Shown: piece after piece, positions 38,543-48,117 of the stretch
Layout of the letters: each line of letters opens with the position of its first letter
How positions within the stretch are numbered: the stretch's first letter is position 1
Assembly: GCF_000710345.2 (NCBI RefSeq)
Contig: NZ_JHEL01000015.1
Span: 372,001 to 436,000, forward strand
Reading direction: 5' to 3'
Source: Curtobacterium sp. S6
GTDB lineage: Bacteria; Actinomycetota; Actinomycetes; Actinomycetales; Micrococcaceae
Length of the DNA: 64,000 bases
Notes under the pieces: model-generated
What the model saw: only the letters and a program-made list of their open reading frames with translations
The model's database searches: none
Told to the model about the DNA's origin: nothing
Made by a program: the position numbers and the translations under genes

Positions 38543-38575
38543 GTCACGCGGCCCAGGCACGCTGGGCCGCGTGAC
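38543..38575 (-). terminator. hairpin between tpiA and secG
   Basis: A 13-bp perfect stem with a 7-base loop lies 12 bases after the tpiA stop (minus strand). No clear T-tract follows, so read-through to secG is possible. Confidence 0.6.
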
Positions 38576-38586
38576 GGCTCCCATGC

Positions 38587-39402
38587 TTATTCCGAGACCA
38601 CGTGCTTCTCGAAACGCGCGATGTTCGCGAACTCTTCCGCCTTGAGGGATGCTCCACCCACGAGGACGCCGTCGACGTCTTTCTCGCTCAGCGTCGCGGC
38701 CGCGTTGGATGCCTTGACCGAACCTCCGTAGAGAATCCGAACGGCGGATGCGGTCTCGGCGTCGTAGAGCTTGGCGATCTCGGCGCGAATTGCCTCAGAC
38801 ATCTCCTGGGCATCCGACGGACCGGCAACCTTGCCGGTCCCGATGGCCCATACGGGCTCGTACGCGATGACCAGCGTCTGGGCCTGCTCGGCGGTCAGCT
38901 CGGCGATGGAGCCCCTCAGCTGTTCCAGGGTGAACTCAATGTGCCGGCCGGCCGTGCGCTCGTCCAGGCCCTCGCCCACGCACAGCACGGGCGTCAAACC
39001 GTGGCGGTAGGCTGCCTGAACCTTACGGGAGCACAGCTGATCGTTCTCACCGTGAATTGCACGGCGTTCGGAGTGGCCCACCAGAACGTAGGTGCACTCG
39101 AGTTTCTTCAGGAAGGCCCCTGAGATGTCGCCGGTATAGGCGCCGGAATCCTGGTCCGAGAGATCTTGGGCACCGTAGACCAGATCGAATTTGTCACCGT
39201 TGACCAGGGTCTGGACGGAGCGGAGGTCCGTAGCCGGGGGGAAAACGGCAACCTCTACTCGATCGTGATCGAATTTCGCATCGGATAGCGTCCAGGCAAG
39301 CTTCTGCACTAGCGCCACGCCTTCAGCGTGGTCCATATTCATCTTCCAGTTACCGGCGATCAAGGGCTTCCGGTCGAATGAGCCGTTGGTTTGCGTAGTC
39401 AT
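38587..39402 (-). CDS. tpiA: triosephosphate isomerase
   Basis: A 271-residue TIM-barrel enzyme that interconverts dihydroxyacetone phosphate and glyceraldehyde-3-phosphate. It has AGNWKMNM with catalytic Lys20, VGHSERR with His110 and [16 protein letters not shown] with the catalytic Glu. The C-terminus has [12 protein letters not shown] and GVLVGGASL, the phosphate loop. AAGGAC precedes the ATG. It lies 141 bases after pgk with a hairpin between. Confidence 0.97.
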   Translation of the reverse strand: MTTQTNGSFDRKPLIAGNWKMNMDHAEGVALVQKLAWTLSDAKFDHDRVEVAVFPPATDLRSVQTLVNGDKFDLVYGAQDLSDQDSGAYTGDISGAFLKKLECTYVLVGHSERRAIHGENDQLCSRKVQAAYRHGLTPVLCVGEGLDERTAGRHIEFTLEQLRGSIAELTAEQAQTLVIAYEPVWAIGTGKVAGPSDAQEMSEAIRAEIAKLYDAETASAVRILYGGSVKASNAAATLSEKDVDGVLVGGASLKAEEFANIARFEKHVVSE

Positions 39403-39507
39403 AGTGCTGTCCTTCGTGTCATGAGCTTTTCGAGAATTCGAAACAGCGAAACATTGCCCGGTGGTCTATCCGCCACAGAATTCCCGAGCAGGGTCTCGCG
39501 GACGAGA

Positions 39508-39536
39508 GCGGGCCGACCACTGTGTGGTCGGCCCGC
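39508..39536 (-). terminator. hairpin just after pgk
   Basis: A 13-bp perfect stem with a 3-base loop, only 8 bases beyond the pgk stop on the minus strand. It has no T-tract. It may reduce read-through into tpiA. Confidence 0.6.
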
Positions 39537-39543
39537 CTGCCCT

Positions 39544-40767
39544 CTATGCGCCGAGCGCTTCAAGCCCGGGGAGAGTCTTTCCTTCGATGTATTCGAGAGA
39601 AGCCCCGCCTCCGGTAGAGATGTGCCCGAACTGGTCATCAGAGAATCCCAGGTTGCGGACCGCGGAGGCCGAGTCGCCTCCGCCAATCACGCTGAACGCG
39701 TCGGATTCTGCGACGGCGGTCGCCACGGCCCGGGTTCCCTCCGAAAATGCCTTCATCTCGAAGACCCCGACCGGCCCGTTCCAGAAGACCGTTTGGGCCT
39801 GACGGATGTACCGGGCGAAGAGCTTCTGAGTCTCGGGGCCCACGTCGAGCCCTTGTCCATCAGACCCGATCTCGCCGTCTTCGAGGGCATCGATGGGGCG
39901 AACCTCATGACGTGCCTCTGCGGAGAACTCGGAGGCCCAGACCGCGTCGGTCGGAAGAACGATTTCCGTTCCTTCCGCCTGAGCGCGCTCCAGGTACTGA
40001 GTCACGGTGTCGATCTGATCCTTCTCCAACAGGGACCGGCCGACCCGATGGCCCTGCGCGGCGGAGAACGTGTACGACATTCCTCCACCGATCAGCAGCG
40101 CATCGGCTTTGCCGATGAGGTTCTCGATCACTGCCAGTTTGTCGGAGACCTTTGAGCCACCCATGACGACAACAAAGGGTCGCTTGGGATTGTCAATGAC
40201 CGTCGACAAGACCTCGAGCTCGGTGGACACCAGATCCCCCATGTACGAGGGCAGGAGGCGCGCGATGTCGTATACGGACGCGTGCTTGCGGTGCACGGCG
40301 CCAAAGGCGTCGTCGACGTAAGCACCGTTCTCGCCCGTGAGGCTCGCTAGCTCTTGGGCGAAGGAGGCGCGCTCCTGGTCGTCCTTGCTCGTCTCACGAG
40401 GATCGAACCGCACGTTCTCTAGGACGAGGGCCTGGCCATCCTCGAGCTGCTGGGATTTTTCCCGGGCGTCGGGGCCGATGACGTCCGACGCCACGTGAAC
40501 GGGAAAGTCCGCCAACTCGTCGAGCCGACGTGCCGCGGGTTCAATCGAATATTTCGGGTCGACCTGCCCCTTGGGGCGTCCCAAGTGGGCCATCACCAGC
40601 ACGCGGGCACCGGCGTCGGTCAACTTCTTCAGGACCGGCAATGACGCTTTGACACGGCCGTCGTCGGTCACGGTGGTCCCGTCAAGGGGCACGTTCAGGT
40701 CCGAACGGACCAGAACGTGCTTTCCCTTGACACCACCGGCAATGAGCTCTTCAAGCGCATGAGCCAT
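39544..40767 (-). CDS. pgk: phosphoglycerate kinase
   Basis: A 407-residue kinase that makes ATP from 1,3-bisphosphoglycerate. It has VLVRSDLNVPLDG near 20-32, AHLGRPKG, VMGGSKVSDKL and the nucleotide-binding GGGDSASAV near the C-terminus. The length is normal. GGAG lies upstream of the ATG. It follows gap by 48 bases. Confidence 0.97.
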   Translation of the reverse strand: MAHALEELIAGGVKGKHVLVRSDLNVPLDGTTVTDDGRVKASLPVLKKLTDAGARVLVMAHLGRPKGQVDPKYSIEPAARRLDELADFPVHVASDVIGPDAREKSQQLEDGQALVLENVRFDPRETSKDDQERASFAQELASLTGENGAYVDDAFGAVHRKHASVYDIARLLPSYMGDLVSTELEVLSTVIDNPKRPFVVVMGGSKVSDKLAVIENLIGKADALLIGGGMSYTFSAAQGHRVGRSLLEKDQIDTVTQYLERAQAEGTEIVLPTDAVWASEFSAEARHEVRPIDALEDGEIGSDGQGLDVGPETQKLFARYIRQAQTVFWNGPVGVFEMKAFSEGTRAVATAVAESDAFSVIGGGDSASAVRNLGFSDDQFGHISTGGGASLEYIEGKTLPGLEALGA

Positions 40768-40815
40768 GGTGTTCTACTCCAACCTCTTTGTGGGAAATCG
40801 AATCCGATTTCTATC

Positions 40816-41820
40816 TTAGAGCTTGGCCGCCAGCATGTTGACGAACTTGACGGTGCGGGAGGTGAATCCCCACTCGTTGTCGTACCAGGCGAACACCTTG
40901 GTCTGGCCGTTCAGCACGGAAGTGAGCTCCGCGTCGAACACCGTGGAGATCTCTTCGCCGACGATGTCGGTGGAAACGATCGGGTCCTCGGTGTACTTGA
41001 TGATGCCCTTGTAGTCGCCCTCGGCGGCCTTCTTGACCACGGCATTGATTTCCTCAGCCGTGACGTCCTTCTCGAGGTTCAAGGACAGGTCCACGATGGA
41101 ACCGGTGATGGTCGGGACGCGGAAGGCCATGCCGTCCAGCTTTCCCTCAACCGGGGCGTAGACCTTGCCGACGGTGCGAGCGGCACCGGTCGAGGTCGGG
41201 ATCATGTTGACGGCTGCCGCGCGGGCGCGTCGCAGATCCTTGTGGGGGGCGTCCTGCAGGCGCTGGTCAGCGGTGTAGGAGTGAATCGTCGTCATCAGGC
41301 CGGACTTGATGCCGAAGTTCTGGTCCAGCACCTTGGCCAGGGGAGCCAGGCAGTTGGTCGTGCAGGATGCGTTGGACACGACGTGCTGGGTTTCGTTGTC
41401 GTAGGTGTCGTCATTCACGCCCATGACGAACGTGCCGTCCAGGTTGGTGCCCGGTGCGGAGACGACGACCTTCTTGGCGCCGGCATCCAGGTGGGCCTTG
41501 GCCTTGGTGCCGTCCGTGAACAGTCCGGTGGACTCCAGAACGATGTCGACGTTGAGGTCCTTCCACGGAAGATCCGCGGGGTTCTTCTCGGAGAGCACCT
41601 GAAGCTGCTTGCCGCCGACGACGATGTGGCCGTCTTCGACCTTCACCTCGTCCTTGAGCGGCCCGAGGATCGAGTCGTACTTGAGGAGATGCGCCAGAGT
41701 TTCGGGGCTGGTGAGGTCGTTGACGGCGACGATCTCGATGTTCTCCCCCTGCTCGAGGACAGCGCGGAAGAAGTTACGGCCGATACGACCAAAGCCATTG
41801 ATACCAATACGTACAGTCAC
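40816..41820 (-). CDS. gap: type I glyceraldehyde-3-phosphate dehydrogenase
   Basis: A 334-residue enzyme with the NAD loop INGFGRIGRNFFRA at about 7-20 and the active-site SNASCTTNCLAPL with Cys153. It forms 1,3-bisphosphoglycerate with NAD. The start is GTG 41820, with GAGGAG about 11 bases upstream. It heads gap-pgk-tpiA-secG; whiA lies upstream on the same strand but is separated by a terminator. Confidence 0.97.
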   Translation of the reverse strand: MTVRIGINGFGRIGRNFFRAVLEQGENIEIVAVNDLTSPETLAHLLKYDSILGPLKDEVKVEDGHIVVGGKQLQVLSEKNPADLPWKDLNVDIVLESTGLFTDGTKAKAHLDAGAKKVVVSAPGTNLDGTFVMGVNDDTYDNETQHVVSNASCTTNCLAPLAKVLDQNFGIKSGLMTTIHSYTADQRLQDAPHKDLRRARAAAVNMIPTSTGAARTVGKVYAPVEGKLDGMAFRVPTITGSIVDLSLNLEKDVTAEEINAVVKKAAEGDYKGIIKYTEDPIVSTDIVGEEISTVFDAELTSVLNGQTKVFAWYDNEWGFTSRTVKFVNMLAAKL

Positions 41821-42211
41821 TGTTAATCAAACTCCTCAGTTTGAGTGCTATTCATAGGCGACTCATCCGTGCGGAGGTCGCCCGCCGAACCCCTGCAACG
41901 CGGTATGCACGTCGAGAGCAACCCGACTTCACGGGTCTCCGTTCGGTTCTGTCCTTAGTTTAGGTGATTTTGTGTGTGTTTGGGTGTGTTTAGCCGAAAT
42001 TTTTCACCCGTACCGGGACTGCTCGGGGTGATTCGCGCCGGGCCGATGACCGCGAAGGAACGCAAAAGCCCGAGGTGCCGCGGCATCTCGGGCTTATCGA
42101 GTCCCTGGTGTGGTTTCATGTTGCAAACTTCAGCTGTGAGCTAAGTTCGCCACCCGAACCACTGTCGCCCCAGGGGTACGAGGTGATCCGGTTCGTCGGG
42201 CAGAGTCCGGG
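41821..42211. other. intergenic region between whiA and gap
   Basis: About 390 bases with no supported gene. On the minus strand it holds the terminator after whiA (42064-42095) and probably the gap promoter: TAAACT at 41957-41962 could be its -10, giving a leader of about 130 bases. A run of TG-rich sequence (41968-41990) lies upstream of that box. No tRNA fold or known riboswitch was recognised. Confidence 0.5.
42064..42095 (-). terminator. intrinsic terminator of the uvrC-whiA gene set
   Basis: A stem of 15 bases per arm with one G-T wobble, tight loop, followed on the minus strand by TTTTGC. It fits a Rho-independent terminator about 115 bases after whiA, setting gap apart from the upstream operon. 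Confidence 0.8.
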
Positions 42212-43186
42212 TTAGCCGTTCATCGAACGGGGCGTGGCATCCGTGCCCGGGATCCCCTCCGTGGCCGCTTGCTTGTCCGCCATGGCCAAGAGCCGACGGA
42301 TGCGCCCGGCTATCGCGTCTTTGGTCAGCGGCGGATCCGCGAGTCGGCCCAACTCGTCCAGGCTCGCGTGCCGATGCCCCAGGCGTAGCTGGCCGGCGTA
42401 TTGGAGGTGCTCAGGGACGTCGTCGCCCAAAATCTCCAGGGCCCGTTCGACCCGTGCGCCGGCCGCGACGGCGGCCTGTGCCGACCGACGCAAATTGGCA
42501 TCGTCGAAATTCGCGAGACGGTTTGCGGTGGCCCGGACCTCGCGGTGGGTCCTGCTGTCCTGCCACTGCGAGAGGACTTCGGTGGCCCCCATGCGCTTGA
42601 GAAGCTGCCCGATGGTCTCGCCATCACGGACGACCACGCGGTCCGCGCCCCGGACCTCGCGCGCCTTGGCGAAGACGTCGAGCCGCCGCGCCGAGCCGAC
42701 GAGCGCGAGAGCGGCCTCGGAACCCGGGCATGTAAACTCCATGGCCGACGATCGTCCCGGTTCGGTCAGCGAGCCGTGCGCCAGGAATGCGCCGCGCATC
42801 ACCGCCTCGGAATCGGCGAGGGAACCGTTGACCACCGCGGGAGGTAAACCCCGGACGGGACGACCGCGCGTATCGAGCAGACCGGTCTGACGCGCGAGGG
42901 CCTCCCCACCCCGAGTGACGCGGAGGACGTAGTGGCCACCGCGTTTGAGGGCCCCTCCGGAGACGGTCATTAACTCGCTGCGATGACCGTACAGATCCTC
43001 GATCGCGGTCTGCAGGCGCTGCGCCGTGGCCAGGTGGTCCAGCTCCGCCTCAATCATGATGGTCCCGGAGACGAGGTGGAGTCCCCCGGCGAAGCGCAGG
43101 ACGGTCGCGACCTCCGCCTGGCGCGTCGAGGACTTGGGCACCTCGAGCTTCGCCAGTTCGTCTTTCACGAGTGCCGTCAAGGCCAT
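42212..43186 (-). CDS. whiA: WhiA sporulation/cell-division regulator
   Basis: A 324-residue WhiA ([15 protein letters not shown] start; [41 protein letters not shown]-terminal helix-turn-helix near [17 protein letters not shown]). The N-terminal half is the degenerate homing-endonuclease fold. In streptomycetes it activates cell-division genes; in non-sporulating actinobacteria it is conserved but less understood. ATG 43186 has GGAGG upstream. An ATG/GTG-like extension to 43240 is not supported. It follows yvcK by 70 bases. Confidence 0.95.
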   Translation of the reverse strand: MALTALVKDELAKLEVPKSSTRQAEVATVLRFAGGLHLVSGTIMIEAELDHLATAQRLQTAIEDLYGHRSELMTVSGGALKRGGHYVLRVTRGGEALARQTGLLDTRGRPVRGLPPAVVNGSLADSEAVMRGAFLAHGSLTEPGRSSAMEFTCPGSEAALALVGSARRLDVFAKAREVRGADRVVVRDGETIGQLLKRMGATEVLSQWQDSRTHREVRATANRLANFDDANLRRSAQAAVAAGARVERALEILGDDVPEHLQYAGQLRLGHRHASLDELGRLADPPLTKDAIAGRIRRLLAMADKQAATEGIPGTDATPRSMNG

Positions 43187-43256
43187 AGATGTTCCTCCGG
43201 GCTGATCTGGGTGCGTCAAGCGCATGACTCGAATGTTCACGAGTCACTACGCGAGA

Positions 43257-44282
43257 TTACACGCTGGGCGTATCGGGTTCCATGCCGTAGGCGTTATCCG
43301 GGGTGCGCATGGCCTCCTGGTACGCCGCGGCGAGGCGCAACGGGTTGTGAAGGTCCTCTCCCCTGCGCGTACGCATTCTGCTCCACACCATCTTTGCCCC
43401 GCGAGCCGATACGGCCTCCTCGAATTCCTTCGCCTGAACCATCGAGGTCGGGTCCGCGACCACGGCGTCGATGGACAGGCCGGGCGCGTACTCTTCCAAG
43501 GATTCGAGGTGACCGATGGCCCCCAGCCCGGTGGTCTCTTTCTGTTCCAGGCCGAGGTTCATGGAGATGCAGATTTTGGCCTGCGTGCGGCACAGGGCGT
43601 CCCGGGACTGCGGCAAGAGCAGATGCGGGATCACCGATGTGTACCAGGACCCGGGGCCAAGAATGACCCAATCGGCGTCCATGATCGCGTCGATGGATTC
43701 CTCGCATTCGCGGGCGCCTTCGGGCTCGAGGCTGAGATTCACGACGCGACGCGCCTTGGCCAGTTTGGCCTGGCCCACGACGAGACGTTGGCTTCCGTCT
43801 TCCATGAGTGCGTCGCCGGAAATCACCAACGGGTCCAAGGCCATCGGGAGAACGCGCCCTCGCGCCTCGAGCAGTCGGGACGCCCAATCCAATCCGGCCA
43901 CGGGATCGTCGAGCATCTGCCACAGGCTGACGAGGAGCAGGTTCCCCATCGCGTGTCCGTCGATCTCTTGCGGCGCATCGGGAATCGCGGAAAACCGGTG
44001 CTGCATCGCCGCGCGCCATAAGTGACCCCATTCGGAGTCATCGCACAGGGCAGACAGCGCCATTCGCAGATCCCCCGGCGGAAGGACATTGAACTGTTCC
44101 CGCAGACGGCCCGAGGAGCCTCCGTCGTCGGCAACCGTGACGACGGCCGAGATGTGCGGGGTCACCAGCCGCAGGGCGCTCAGCGAAGCATAGAGGCCAT
44201 GCCCTCCGCCCAGTGCGGCGACTTTGGGCGCCCCGTGGGTTCCGGGCACTCGTCGGCCCTGCCTGCGCGCTATCGCATTCAT
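43257..44282 (-). CDS. yvcK: YvcK/CofD-like gluconeogenesis factor
   Basis: A 341-residue protein with VAALGGGHGLYASLSALR near 20-37, VTVADDGGSSGRLREQ, and PGDLRMALSAL, the usual YvcK blocks. YvcK proteins bind UDP-sugars and link carbon metabolism to cell-wall synthesis; the name gluconeogenesis factor comes from Bacillus. It lies between rapZ (16-base gap) and whiA in the order conserved across actinobacteria and firmicutes. Confidence 0.94.
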   Translation of the reverse strand: MNAIARRQGRRVPGTHGAPKVAALGGGHGLYASLSALRLVTPHISAVVTVADDGGSSGRLREQFNVLPPGDLRMALSALCDDSEWGHLWRAAMQHRFSAIPDAPQEIDGHAMGNLLLVSLWQMLDDPVAGLDWASRLLEARGRVLPMALDPLVISGDALMEDGSQRLVVGQAKLAKARRVVNLSLEPEGARECEESIDAIMDADWVILGPGSWYTSVIPHLLLPQSRDALCRTQAKICISMNLGLEQKETTGLGAIGHLESLEEYAPGLSIDAVVADPTSMVQAKEFEEAVSARGAKMVWSRMRTRRGEDLHNPLRLAAAYQEAMRTPDNAYGMEPDTPSV

Positions 44283-44298
44283 CGAACCGTCCTTCGTT

Positions 44299-45237
44299 CT
44301 ATTCCCTGCCGAGATCCCGGTGCTGCACGTTGACCGTGACGTTATCCAGTTCCCCGAGGCGTCGGGCGATCTCTTCGGTCACGGCAACGGAACGATGCTT
44401 TCCGCCCGTGCAACCGATAGCGATCGTGGCGTAGTGCTTATTCTCGGCACGATACCCGTCGATCACCGGCGTCAATGAATCTACATACAGATCAATGAAC
44501 TTGCCGGCGCTTTCATTATTCAGCACAAAATTTTTCACCGGCTCGTCCTGCCCGGTATACGGCCGCAGTTCGGGAATCCAATGCGGGTTTGCGATAAATC
44601 GCATATCCGCCACGAAATTTGCGTCCGCGGGCACGCCGTATTTGAAGCCAAAACTCATCACCGTGATATTCACGATCATGGGGCCGGACATCGAATACGT
44701 TTGTGAAATCCGGCGGGACAGCTCGTGAACGTTGAAGCCCGTGGTGTCCATGACGACGTCCGCACGCTTTTTGAGATCCGCGAGGAGATTACGTTCCGCC
44801 TGAATCCCGTCCAGAATCCGGCCATTTCCTTGAAGCGGGTGGGGGCGCCTTTGCGCCTCGTAGCGGGCGATGATGGATTCGTCCGATGCGTCGAGAAACA
44901 GGATGGTGAATTCCACGGGGGCATTTTCCAGGACGCCCAGCGCTTCTTTAAAGTCGGCGAACAGGGCTTTGCCGCGGATATCGATGATGACCGCCAGCTT
45001 CGGCATGGACTGGGGCGCTCGGGCCACCAGGTCGACCAAGGGGCCCAGGAGGTTCGGTGGAATGTTGTCCACGACGTACCAGCCGGCATCCTCGAGCGTG
45101 TGAGCCGCGGTGGATCGCCCGGCCCCAGAGATTCCGGTAATGACCAACATCTCGGTCTGCTCGGGTTTTTCGGGGGTGAGGTCCTCGGTGGCCGTCGGAG
45201 GGGTCTCGTGCGTCAAAAGTTGCTCCCGGAGTCGCAT
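44299..45237 (-). CDS. rapZ: RapZ nucleotide-binding protein
   Basis: A 312-residue P-loop protein with Walker A GISGAGRST at about 35-43, VDNIPPNLLG, FLDASDESIIARYE and the C-terminal AIGCTGGKHRSVAVTEEIA. In enterobacteria RapZ guides small-RNA processing and binds glucosamine-6-phosphate; in actinobacteria it is often named a nucleotide-binding protein with less clear role. It heads the rapZ-yvcK-whiA trio after uvrC (72-base gap). Confidence 0.94.
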   Translation of the reverse strand: MRLREQLLTHETPPTATEDLTPEKPEQTEMLVITGISGAGRSTAAHTLEDAGWYVVDNIPPNLLGPLVDLVARAPQSMPKLAVIIDIRGKALFADFKEALGVLENAPVEFTILFLDASDESIIARYEAQRRPHPLQGNGRILDGIQAERNLLADLKKRADVVMDTTGFNVHELSRRISQTYSMSGPMIVNITVMSFGFKYGVPADANFVADMRFIANPHWIPELRPYTGQDEPVKNFVLNNESAGKFIDLYVDSLTPVIDGYRAENKHYATIAIGCTGGKHRSVAVTEEIARRLGELDNVTVNVQHRDLGRE

Positions 45238-45309
45238 TCAGGCTGAATTCGGGTTTCGTCCGGTGCCGGAGTTGAAACCGGGCGGACGACGAATGGTCTG
45301 TTCCCCAGC

Positions 45310-47292
45310 TTACTCGGCTTCCGTCTCGCGGTCCTCCGGCTGCCGTTCCTCCGTGGACAAATGCCGGTGAATTTTTTCGGCCAGAGTCGGCCCGATCCCC
45401 TTGGCCTTGGTCAGCTCGCCGACGTCGGCTTCGCGTATCGCGCGGAGAGACCCGAACTCGCGGATGAGAGCCTCACGCTTGGCGCTGCCCAGCCCCTCGA
45501 TCCCGTCCAGGGCCGAGACGAGCATCGCCTTTCCTCGCTTGCTGCGGTGGAAGGTGATGGCGAAGCGGTGCGCTTCGTCTCTGAGGCGTTGCAACAAAAA
45601 AAGCCCGTTGGAGGATCGGGGCAGGATGACGGGGAAATCGTCATCGGGAACCCAAATTTCCTCGAGTCTCTTGGCCAGTCCCACGACGTACACGTCGGTC
45701 ACGCCCAGGTCGTCCAGCGCCTGACGCGCCGCGGCCACCTGAGGCGGACCGCCGTCGACCACCACGAGATTGGGCGGGTAGGCGAACTTCGTCGGTTCCC
45801 CGCTGGCGGCGGCGTCGACCTCTCCCGAGGCTCGCGGGGCCTCGCTGCGGGCTTTCTGATCCTCCAGGTGCCTCTTAAAACGTCGGGTGATCACGTCATA
45901 CATGGATGCGGTGTCGTCCCGGGCGGCCTCGCCCTTGATCGAGAATTTTCGATAATCCGACTTTCGGGGCAGCCCGTCTTCGAAGACCACCATCGAGGCA
46001 ACCACGTTGGTGCCCTGAACGTGGGAGATGTCGTAGCACTCGATGCGCATCAGCGGATCGGGAAGGTCGAGGGCCTCCTGTAGCTCCTGCAAGGACGCGC
46101 TCCGCGTGGTGAGGTCTCCGGCCCGTCGTGACTTATGCAGGGTGAGGGCCTGCTTGGCGTTATCGGCGACCGTGCCCATGAGCTGGACGCGCTCCCCGCG
46201 CTGCGGAACCGAGATCGCGACGTTACTTCCTCGCAAATCGCTGAGCCAGCGCTGTAGATCCTCGGCGTTCTCGGGCATCACCGGGACGAGAACATTGCGC
46301 GGAATCTCGTTGAGGTTCAATTCGGCGTCCTGGGGCGCGCTGGCCATGGTCACCGCGGATTCCCCGTAGACCTGTTGCAGGAGCTGTTCGACCATCTGGG
46401 GTGCGGAAAGGTCTTCCACGCGCTCGACGATCCAGCCGCGCTGACCACGGATGCGGCCTCCTCGAACGTGAAATACCTGCGCCGAGGCCTCGAGTTCGTC
46501 TTCGTGAAATGCGAAGAGGTCGGCGTCCACGGAATCGGACAGGACGACCGCGTTGCGTTCGAAAGCCTTGCGAAGGGCGGCGATGTCGTCGCGAAGCCGC
46601 GCCGCCCTTTCGAACTCCATGTTTTCCGCCGCGGACTCCATGTCCGAGGTGAGCCGCTTGATGTACTTCTCCGAATCACCGGCCATGAACTTGCACAGCT
46701 GGTCGGCAAGCTCCCTGTGAGATTCCTCGTCGATGCGTCCAACGCAGGGTGCCGAACATTTATCGATGTATCCGAGAAGACACGGGCGATTCGCGAGCTC
46801 AGCTCGTTTGAAGACGGACCGCGTGCACGTCCGCACGGGAAAGACGCGCAGCAGCGAATCCAAGGTCTCCCGGATCGCCCAGGCTTGCGAAAAGGGGCCG
46901 AAGTACCGTGTCCCTTTCTTCTTCGCCCCGCGCATGACCTGTGCCCTGGGGAATTTATCCGCGAGGGATACCGCCAAATACGGGTACGACTTATCGTCCC
47001 GGTACATGGTGTTGAAGCGGGGCGTGTACTGCTTAATCCACGTGTACTCGAGTTGCAGGGATTCCATTTCGGAACCCACCACGGTCCATTCAACACTCGA
47101 CGCGGTATGGACCATCGCGTAGGTCTTCGGCGGAAGCTGGCCCGGCTTTTGAAAATAGGAATTCAGGCGATTCCGAAGATTCTTTGCCTTACCGACATAG
47201 ATGACCCGGCCGAACTCGTCGCGAAATCGATAGACACCCGGCTGCGTCGGGATCTCTCCTGACGCCGGTCGGTAAGATGCCGGGTCTGCCAT
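45310..47292 (-). CDS. uvrC: excinuclease ABC subunit C
   Basis: A 660-residue nucleotide-excision-repair nuclease. It has the GIY-YIG domain at about 18-48 (GVYRFRDEFGRVIYVGKAKN), the UVR domain at about 207-240, the RNase H-like endonuclease region with VVVDGGPPQVAAARQAL, and tandem helix-hairpin-helix motifs at the end (LGSAKREALIREFGSL, AKGIGPTLAEKIHRHL). It makes both incisions around lesions marked by UvrA and UvrB. uvrA lies 1.6 kb upstream, separated by two other genes. Confidence 0.96.
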   Translation of the reverse strand: MADPASYRPASGEIPTQPGVYRFRDEFGRVIYVGKAKNLRNRLNSYFQKPGQLPPKTYAMVHTASSVEWTVVGSEMESLQLEYTWIKQYTPRFNTMYRDDKSYPYLAVSLADKFPRAQVMRGAKKKGTRYFGPFSQAWAIRETLDSLLRVFPVRTCTRSVFKRAELANRPCLLGYIDKCSAPCVGRIDEESHRELADQLCKFMAGDSEKYIKRLTSDMESAAENMEFERAARLRDDIAALRKAFERNAVVLSDSVDADLFAFHEDELEASAQVFHVRGGRIRGQRGWIVERVEDLSAPQMVEQLLQQVYGESAVTMASAPQDAELNLNEIPRNVLVPVMPENAEDLQRWLSDLRGSNVAISVPQRGERVQLMGTVADNAKQALTLHKSRRAGDLTTRSASLQELQEALDLPDPLMRIECYDISHVQGTNVVASMVVFEDGLPRKSDYRKFSIKGEAARDDTASMYDVITRRFKRHLEDQKARSEAPRASGEVDAAASGEPTKFAYPPNLVVVDGGPPQVAAARQALDDLGVTDVYVVGLAKRLEEIWVPDDDFPVILPRSSNGLFLLQRLRDEAHRFAITFHRSKRGKAMLVSALDGIEGLGSAKREALIREFGSLRAIREADVGELTKAKGIGPTLAEKIHRHLSTEERQPEDRETEAE

Positions 47293-47318
47293 GGTCGCCC
47301 TCCTGGGTCGTGACCCCT

Positions 47319-48008
47319 CTAATTGCTCGTGCCGGAATCCTTATCCAGCGACGGCGAGGAGTTATATTCGTTCTTCCGGGGTTGCCCCGATAATTGAGCG
47401 ATCTCATCCATGATGAGATCCGTGGTTTCCCGACGTTGCTTTCCGGTCTGGCGGTCCCCTACCTGATCGAAGTACATCGGCTTGCCGACCCGGACCGTGA
47501 ACCGAACCGGCCGGATGAAACGAGATCCAGGCGGTTGGAGCCGATCGGTTCCGATCAGACCCACCGGCACGACGGGGGCGCCGGTTTTATGCGCCAACCA
47601 GGCAACGCCCACCCGCCCCCTGTACAGGTAGCCATCCCGGGAACGGGTTCCCTCGGGGTAGATTCCGAAGACCTGCCCCTTTTCGAGCCGCTCCAGGCCT
47701 TTGTCGAGGGCCTTCAACCGCTGCGACTGGTCCGACCTGTTGACCGGAATGATGTCGATGAGGTCGAACAAAGCCTTCATGAGCTTCCCCCCGATGCCCG
47801 GGGTATTGACGTACTCGGCCTTGGCCAGAAACGCCACGCGACGAGGCATTAACGCCGAAATGATCACGCTATCCAGAAACGCGCGATGATTCGATGCCAC
47901 GATCACGGGACCGTCCGCGGGGAAGTTCTCCAAACCTGTCACCCTGGCTCGAAAACCGGTCTTCATGAGACCGGTCACCGCCGTCTGGGCCATTGGATAC
48001 AGATTCAC
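47319..48008 (-). CDS. 1-acyl-sn-glycerol-3-phosphate acyltransferase (PlsC family)
   Basis: A 229-residue acyltransferase with the HX4D motif NHRAFLDS near 50 and FGIYPEGTRSRDG near 122, the two diagnostic PlsC blocks. It probably acylates lysophosphatidate in membrane lipid synthesis. The start is GTG 48008, with GAGGGGAG about 9 bases upstream; a longer in-frame start at 48086 lacks a ribosome binding site. The C-terminus (about 30 residues) is polar. It lies 26 bases before uvrC on the same strand. Confidence 0.88.
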   Translation of the reverse strand: MNLYPMAQTAVTGLMKTGFRARVTGLENFPADGPVIVASNHRAFLDSVIISALMPRRVAFLAKAEYVNTPGIGGKLMKALFDLIDIIPVNRSDQSQRLKALDKGLERLEKGQVFGIYPEGTRSRDGYLYRGRVGVAWLAHKTGAPVVPVGLIGTDRLQPPGSRFIRPVRFTVRVGKPMYFDQVGDRQTGKQRRETTDLIMDEIAQLSGQPRKNEYNSSPSLDKDSGTSN

Positions 48009-48117
48009 GAAGCGCGCTCCCCTCGATAAAATGGTCGCCCCTACTGTACCGCCACCCGGGCCGGGCCAATGGCTTCCCGGGGCCAAAGACCCGATTTTTT
48101 CGCCCGCTCACCTCACC

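Noticed and set aside
42096-42211. Possible tRNA or small RNA between the whiA terminator and whiA
   Set aside because: No cloverleaf or T-loop consensus could be folded; AGCTGTGAGCT is only a short palindrome.
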